Source: Lentisphaeria bacterium UBA1784
GTDB taxonomy: Bacteria; Verrucomicrobiota; Lentisphaeria; Victivallales; Victivallaceae
DNA length: 10,274 nucleotides
Assembly: GCA_002315455.1 (NCBI GenBank)
Contig: DCGG01000114.1
Coordinates: 1 to 10,274 of the forward strand
Reading direction: 5' to 3'
Part shown: positions 6,293 through 10,274 of the stretch, in pieces
Position numbering within the stretch: position 1 is the first letter of the stretch
How the letters are laid out: each line of letters begins with the position of its first letter
The notes under the pieces: generated by a model
What the model saw: only the letters and a program-made list of their open reading frames with translations
Database searches by the model: none
What the model was told of the DNA's origin: nothing
Made by a program: the position numbers and the translations under genes

Positions 6293-8977
6293 ATGGAAAA
6301 TCTGTATCAGAAGTTTCTCGGGAAGATCGACACGGACTTCCTGATGCGCGAGACAGAGGCCCTTTGGAAGCTGGAGTTCGGGCAGACCAGCAAGTGCCAG
6401 CAGGACGCGGCGCGTTACACCTTTGAACTGCTGAAGAAAAACGGACTCTCCGACGTGGAACTGCTGGAGTTCCCGGCGGATGGGGAAACGGCATTTCTGG
6501 ACGTCCGTTCCCCCATGGCGTGGGATGCCTCCGTCGGGCGGTTGACGCTTCTCAACGTGAAAGGAAGCATCACTTCCGGCGATTTCGGAGGGCCGGGCCC
6601 GGACATCGTCGCCGCGGATTATCAGCTCCATCCCTTCACCCTTGTCAAGGGATCGGTCCTCGAGGGCGGAAAGCGCATCGTCAAGATCCTGACGGAGAGC
6701 CAGATCCTCGGCGGAGCGGACCCCGAAAACAGCATCGTGATGCTGGATGCCGGACGGGGCACACGCTGGCAGGCGATCAAGCCCATCCTTGACCTCGGCG
6801 CCATCGGATTCATCTCCGACGCAGTCAGCGGCGGCGTCAAATATCCGGATTCCTTCGCGTGGTTCAACGCCGCCACCGAGGACGGCGAATGGCACGTCAC
6901 TGCGGGACACCGGCCCTTTGTGGGCTTCAGCGTCTCGCCCCGGATGGGTGAGTTCATCCGTTCCCAGTGCAGCGGGAAGACCGCTCTCGTGGAGTGCGAC
7001 GGCCGCCGCTATGCGGGCGTGCATCACGTGGTCACCGCACTGGTCCCCGGCCGCCGCAAGGAGGAGGTCTGGGCTTACGGGCACCTTTACGAACCCATGC
7101 CGGACGACGACTCCGACGGCGTGATCGCTGCCATCGAGACGGCCAGACAGATCATGGCGGCGGGGACTCCGGAGTACTCCGTGCGCCTTGTTTTTGCCAT
7201 GGAACTTTACGGATACATGGCGTACATCGCCAGCCGGGGCGGAGACCTGCGCGGACAGGTTGTCGGCGGCGTCAACTATGACGGACTTGCCAGCGGCCGC
7301 GACATCACCTTGAAGTACTACACCTGTCCCGGCAGCACTCCCTGCTTCGGCAATCTGGTCATGGAGGCGCTGAATGACAGCATCCGGGAGATCCCCAAGT
7401 GTTTCACGCCCCGCTTCTACGGGTCCGGGTATCCCGACGACCTCTCCATCGATTGCCCCTCCATCGGGATCCCGGCGGTCTGGCCCATCAGCGATCACAA
7501 GGATGCTCATCACACTTCCCGGCAGACCATGGAAACCATCGACCGGGAGGGCTTCGCACAGGGAACTGCGTACGACACGGCGCTGGTCTTCATGCTGGCG
7601 AATCCTACGGCGGAAATGTTTGCGGAGGGCGTGCGCCTTGCGAAAAAGCACGTGGCGGCGCTGCCGGAAATAATCCGCAGGAACCCCATCGGAAGTGACG
7701 CCGACCGCTTTGACCTTCTTTGCCGCATCGAACGCGGTCATCTTGCCGCCTTCGCCAAGGCCGCGGGGGTGGATGGAACGGCGGAACTGCGTGGATTCGA
7801 TGAATTCTGCCGGGAGACGGGGGCGGGCTTGAGCCGGGAGGACCGGAACGCTTCTGCTCTGTGGCGGCTCCGGGCGTCCCGGATCCGGATGCAGTACACG
7901 GACGTCGGATTCCCCCACAGTCTGGTCAAGGGAGGAGATCAGGCGCCTCCGGAGTGGCGGGGGCGGGGGATCTATGGCATCCTGCCCTTCATCATCGCCA
8001 ATCTCCACCGGGAGATGACGCTTGCGGAAGCCTTCCGGCTTGCAGAATACGAGCGCGGCGAGGAGATCCCCGATGAGCAGGGCTGGACGTTCCTCCGCAT
8101 GCTGAACCGCATGGCTGACTGGGGTTACCTCCGGGTGATTGAGCGCCCAGAATTGACCCGGGAGGAGATCGTCTCCCGCCTGAAGGCGCTCGGCGTCAAA
8201 CCAGGCGACGTTCTGCTGGTCCACTCCTCCGCGACCAAGTGCGGCGAAGTCAGGGGCGGCGCGGAAACGATCATCTCTGCGCTGGCGGACGCGGTGGGGC
8301 CCGAAGGAACTCTGCTTTTCCCCGCTTTTACGCGACCCTACGTTTTCCTCGGCGGTCCCTGCCGGGAGTGGAAGTTCCGGCCCTACGATTCCAAGGACCT
8401 TTCGCAGATCTGGACGGGAGAGATCCCGCAGACGGTCCTCCGCACCCGGAAGGATGCGCTCCGGAGCCGCCATCTCTCTCACTCCTGGTGCGGATTCGGA
8501 CCTTTGGCGCAGGCGTGCCTTGCGCCTCATGCCCCGGACGATCCGCCCTGTGGAGAGAGTTCGCCCGTGGCGCTGGCCATGGAGCACGGCGCGAAGATCC
8601 TGCATTTCGGATCGGCGCTCTCCAGTACCACGTTCCTGCACCGAATCGAGGATGAGTGCAGGGTGCCGTTTCTGGGGGATGCCGTCTGCGCGGAGAGGAC
8701 CGCTGACGGCGGGCGCTCGCTTCATTTGCTTCGCCGGCATCTGCCGGGGCACCGGGACTTCTACGCCAAGGATGCCGTGGAGCGCAAATTCTACCGTGCG
8801 ATGCTGGCCAAAGGGCTGAAGATTGCCCGGGAACCCCTCGGCGACGGCGAACTGCTGCTGATGGATACCCGGCAGTATTACGAACTGGCGGTGCCGATCG
8901 TCAGAGAAGATTTCGGGATCCTGCTCTGCGACGATCCGAAGTGCGCGTTCTGTTCCGGGTTCCGGAAGCGGAGGTAG
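6293..8977 (+). CDS. M28/DUF4910-like aminopeptidase fused to AAC(3)-type N-acetyltransferase
   Basis: An 894-residue cytoplasmic protein in one uninterrupted frame. Residues 1-440 resemble M28-like peptidases of the DUF4910 type: a lead-in with FPADGE (60-65) and an Asp/Trp AWD (76-78), a PA-like insert (about 100-235), then likely zinc and catalytic positions His264 (GHLYEP), Asp272 (in PDDDSDG), Glu304 (AMELYG), Asp330 (NYD) and His407 (AHHTS). About 555-618 looks like a winged helix. Residues 625-870 are a full-length AAC(3) fold: LLVHSS with His644, GGAETIISAL (655-664), GPEGTLLFPAFT (669-680), GESSP (754-758) and SSTTFLHRIE (777-786). AAC(3) enzymes move acetyl from acetyl-CoA to an amine, in antibiotics or in natural amino sugars and other amines. 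The end carries Cys879, Cys884 and Cys887. GGAG 8 bases before ATG 6293 supports the start. The substrate is unknown; aminoglycoside resistance should not be assumed. The junction shows no sign of a frameshift. Confidence 0.83.
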   Translation: MENLYQKFLGKIDTDFLMRETEALWKLEFGQTSKCQQDAARYTFELLKKNGLSDVELLEFPADGETAFLDVRSPMAWDASVGRLTLLNVKGSITSGDFGGPGPDIVAADYQLHPFTLVKGSVLEGGKRIVKILTESQILGGADPENSIVMLDAGRGTRWQAIKPILDLGAIGFISDAVSGGVKYPDSFAWFNAATEDGEWHVTAGHRPFVGFSVSPRMGEFIRSQCSGKTALVECDGRRYAGVHHVVTALVPGRRKEEVWAYGHLYEPMPDDDSDGVIAAIETARQIMAAGTPEYSVRLVFAMELYGYMAYIASRGGDLRGQVVGGVNYDGLASGRDITLKYYTCPGSTPCFGNLVMEALNDSIREIPKCFTPRFYGSGYPDDLSIDCPSIGIPAVWPISDHKDAHHTSRQTMETIDREGFAQGTAYDTALVFMLANPTAEMFAEGVRLAKKHVAALPEIIRRNPIGSDADRFDLLCRIERGHLAAFAKAAGVDGTAELRGFDEFCRETGAGLSREDRNASALWRLRASRIRMQYTDVGFPHSLVKGGDQAPPEWRGRGIYGILPFIIANLHREMTLAEAFRLAEYERGEEIPDEQGWTFLRMLNRMADWGYLRVIERPELTREEIVSRLKALGVKPGDVLLVHSSATKCGEVRGGAETIISALADAVGPEGTLLFPAFTRPYVFLGGPCREWKFRPYDSKDLSQIWTGEIPQTVLRTRKDALRSRHLSHSWCGFGPLAQACLAPHAPDDPPCGESSPVALAMEHGAKILHFGSALSSTTFLHRIEDECRVPFLGDAVCAERTADGGRSLHLLRRHLPGHRDFYAKDAVERKFYRAMLAKGLKIAREPLGDGELLLMDTRQYYELAVPIVREDFGILLCDDPKCAFCSGFRKRR

Positions 8978-9014
8978 GACGGTCCGCAAAGGTGTTCCTG
9001 CCGGGGGCTCCCGT

Positions 9015-10178
9015 TCACTCTTTCCGGGCCGCGATCACGGCGAATTTCCCGGAGTGGAAAAAGCACTCCGCCATGGAGAACCCGCTCTGCCGCAGGGCAT
9101 CGGTCTGGACCTCGACGGAACATTCCCGGTCCAGTTTCCGGCGTTCGCGCCAGCGGGCGATGTCCTCGTCCGACATGCCGCTTGAGTGGATCTGATCGAC
9201 CCAGATGCGGTCCTGCACCTGATTCAGGGCAGGGTCGGCACAGCGGAACTGATCGTAGTTGAAGAACCATCCGCCGGAGGGAAGCCGATCATGGATCCGC
9301 CGGAAGAGCGCGGTCTTCTGATCGTCCTCGAGGTGGTGGATGGAGAGCGCGGACATGATCACGTCGAACCTGCCCTCCGGGAGTTCCCGGCTGTAGTCCG
9401 AGACGGCGAAGGAGACGTTGGCGCATCCGGCGAAACGCTTCCGGGCGATCTTCAGCATCTCGTCGGCGATGTCGGTGAGCAGATATTCCGCCTTGGGGCA
9501 CAGTTGGAACCAGTATTTGGTGAGCAGTCCGGTTCCGGCGCCGAGGTCGAGGACCCTCTGCGGCGTCCCGGCGAGGGAGAGCGCGGAGACCGTGCAGCCG
9601 GCGTAGTAATCGTCGAAGCAGGGGATGAACTTCCTGCGGTTGACGTCGTATTCGTCTGCCAGTTGATTGAACTGATCCCGGATGTTCATGCTTCCGGCGA
9701 GGGATTTCCGGTAGATCCGGCTGGTCTCGTTCCACGGATGGTATCCGATGCCGACGTATTCAAAGCCGTAGCGTTCATAGTAGCCGACGTGATCGGTACA
9801 GCAGAAGATATTCCGGTATCCGGTCTGTTCGGCACACTTCGCGGCGTGCCGGATCAGTTCTCCTCCCAGTCCGTTGCCGCGGAACTTCTCCTCCACGTGG
9901 AGCGCGCAGAGCCACGGGGTAAGGTCCATTCTGCTGATGAAATCGTTGGTGATGAGCCCGGCGCCGCCGGCGATCTCTCCTCCGGGCATCACGGCGAGAT
10001 ACCATTGGGGCAGGGGAGAGGAGGAGTCGAGCGCGGCAGTCATACAGTCCCGGTAGAGTTCTGGGTGTCCCCAATGCTTCCGGAAGAAATCCAGAAAGCG
10101 TTCCAGCATCTCCGGGTGCTGCCGCAGAGAAAGAATGTCGATTTTGACCGTGAGTTTCCGTTTTTCATTGGGAGCCAT
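9015..10178 (-). CDS. GNAT acetyltransferase fused to class I SAM-dependent methyltransferase
   Basis: A 387-residue cytoplasmic bifunctional protein. Residues 1-160 are a GNAT domain: the acetyl-CoA pyrophosphate loop RGNGLG (100-105), preceded by the strand ALHVEEKF, and a YYERYGFE end motif (133-140). Residues 164-387 are a Rossmann-fold methyltransferase: motif I VLDLGAGTG (209-217), acidic Asp236 at the end of strand 2 (LLTDIADEM), FDVIMSALSIHHLED at 271-285 (motif IV region) and post-motif SGGWFFNYD. The methyltransferase begins MNIRDQFNQLADEYD as free-standing relatives do, but there is no ribosome site before that Met, so it is read as one protein. The start at 10178 is chosen because AGGAG (10186-10190) lies 7 bases upstream; an earlier in-frame Met at 10205 lacks such a site. 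Both substrates are unknown; small-molecule, peptide and ribosomal targets are all possible. It converges on the fusion gene with 37 bases between stops. Confidence 0.85.
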   Translation of the reverse strand: MAPNEKRKLTVKIDILSLRQHPEMLERFLDFFRKHWGHPELYRDCMTAALDSSSPLPQWYLAVMPGGEIAGGAGLITNDFISRMDLTPWLCALHVEEKFRGNGLGGELIRHAAKCAEQTGYRNIFCCTDHVGYYERYGFEYVGIGYHPWNETSRIYRKSLAGSMNIRDQFNQLADEYDVNRRKFIPCFDDYYAGCTVSALSLAGTPQRVLDLGAGTGLLTKYWFQLCPKAEYLLTDIADEMLKIARKRFAGCANVSFAVSDYSRELPEGRFDVIMSALSIHHLEDDQKTALFRRIHDRLPSGGWFFNYDQFRCADPALNQVQDRIWVDQIHSSGMSDEDIARWRERRKLDRECSVEVQTDALRQSGFSMAECFFHSGKFAVIAARKE

Positions 10179-10209
10179 GGCCGTTCTCCTTTGTTTCAGC
10201 CGCATGAGA

Positions 10210-10228
10210 CCTCACTTGAGGGTACCTC
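10210..10228. repeat. Short overlapping palindromes upstream of the GNAT-methyltransferase gene
   Basis: CCTCA-CT-TGAGG (10210-10221) overlaps GAGG-GTA-CCTC (10218-10228), so three related half-sites sit 32-50 bases before the start codon on its upstream side. This could be an operator or alternative leader hairpins. No convincing -35/-10 pair is visible in the 70 bases between the start codon and the window end, so the promoter may lie beyond it. Confidence 0.3.
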
Positions 10229-10274
10229 TAAAAATTCAAGCGGATAGATTGCGAGCCTGTGGGGAAAAAGACGC

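Noticed and set aside
6293..8977. Two genes joined by a sequencing or assembly error
   Set aside because: The junction region (about 440-625) is continuous in one frame with plausible structure, and no internal ribosome site and start were found before the AAC(3) domain.
5444..8989. A 1181-codon minus-strand frame running antisense through the whole peptidase/AAC(3) gene into the CBM9-like gene
   Set aside because: Only its last 219 codons look like protein (CBM9-like), and these have their own ribosome site and promoter. The rest is rich in Arg, Pro, Gly and His, matches no domain, and reflects stop-poor antisense of GC-rich codons.
8978..9014. Terminator between the two convergent genes at the right end
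   Set aside because: The only symmetry is a 4-base-pair CGGG/CCCG stem with no T run on either strand.
9186..10247. A 353-codon plus-strand frame opposite the GNAT-methyltransferase gene
   Set aside because: No recognisable motifs, whereas the minus strand has two clear domains and a strong ribosome site.

Overview
The window is GC-rich and densely coding, with seven protein genes in the order + + - + - + -. No tRNA, rRNA, IS element or CRISPR array is visible. The gene set is an anaerobe-type 2-oxoacid:ferredoxin oxidoreductase, a MATE exporter, a secreted glycosidase-like protein, a CBM9-like protein, an M28-like peptidase/AAC(3) fusion and a GNAT/methyltransferase fusion. It suggests a strictly anaerobic, glycan-using bacterium of the PVC or Bacteroidota type, possibly Lentisphaerota (Victivallis-like). 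That assignment is an inference from gene content and GC, not from a marker gene.

Layout. 1-1380 is the end of an oxidoreductase gene (beta and gamma parts fused; the first residues probably lie before the window), closed by a strong intrinsic terminator. 1471-2868 is a MATE transporter whose start lies only about 20 bases after that terminator and touches a small palindrome. 2876-3538 (minus) is a small ankyrin-repeat lipoprotein. 3539-3994 is the only long stretch without a clear gene; it holds two promoters and a possible broken reading frame. 3995-5440 is a secreted TIM-barrel glycosidase-like protein. 5444-6103 (minus) is a CBM9-like protein without a signal peptide. 6104-6292 is a back-to-back promoter region with a long inverted repeat. 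6293-8977 is a three-part protein: an M28/DUF4910-like aminopeptidase, a winged-helix-like linker and a complete AAC(3)-type N-acetyltransferase. 9015-10178 (minus) is a GNAT acetyltransferase fused to a class I methyltransferase.

How the parts relate. Because strands alternate, most genes look like single-gene transcription units with their own promoter. Four promoters share a TTGAAA -35 box, a 16-17 base spacer and a TATNTT/TATAGT -10 box, so they probably use the same housekeeping sigma factor. The CBM9-like gene and the peptidase/acetyltransferase gene are read apart from a shared control region whose two -35 boxes form the outer arms of an inverted repeat, which suggests joint regulation. 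The secreted glycosidase-like gene converges on the CBM9-like gene with 3 bases between stops.

The most unusual items are the peptidase-AAC(3) fusion, the GNAT-methyltransferase fusion, and the symmetric divergent promoter.
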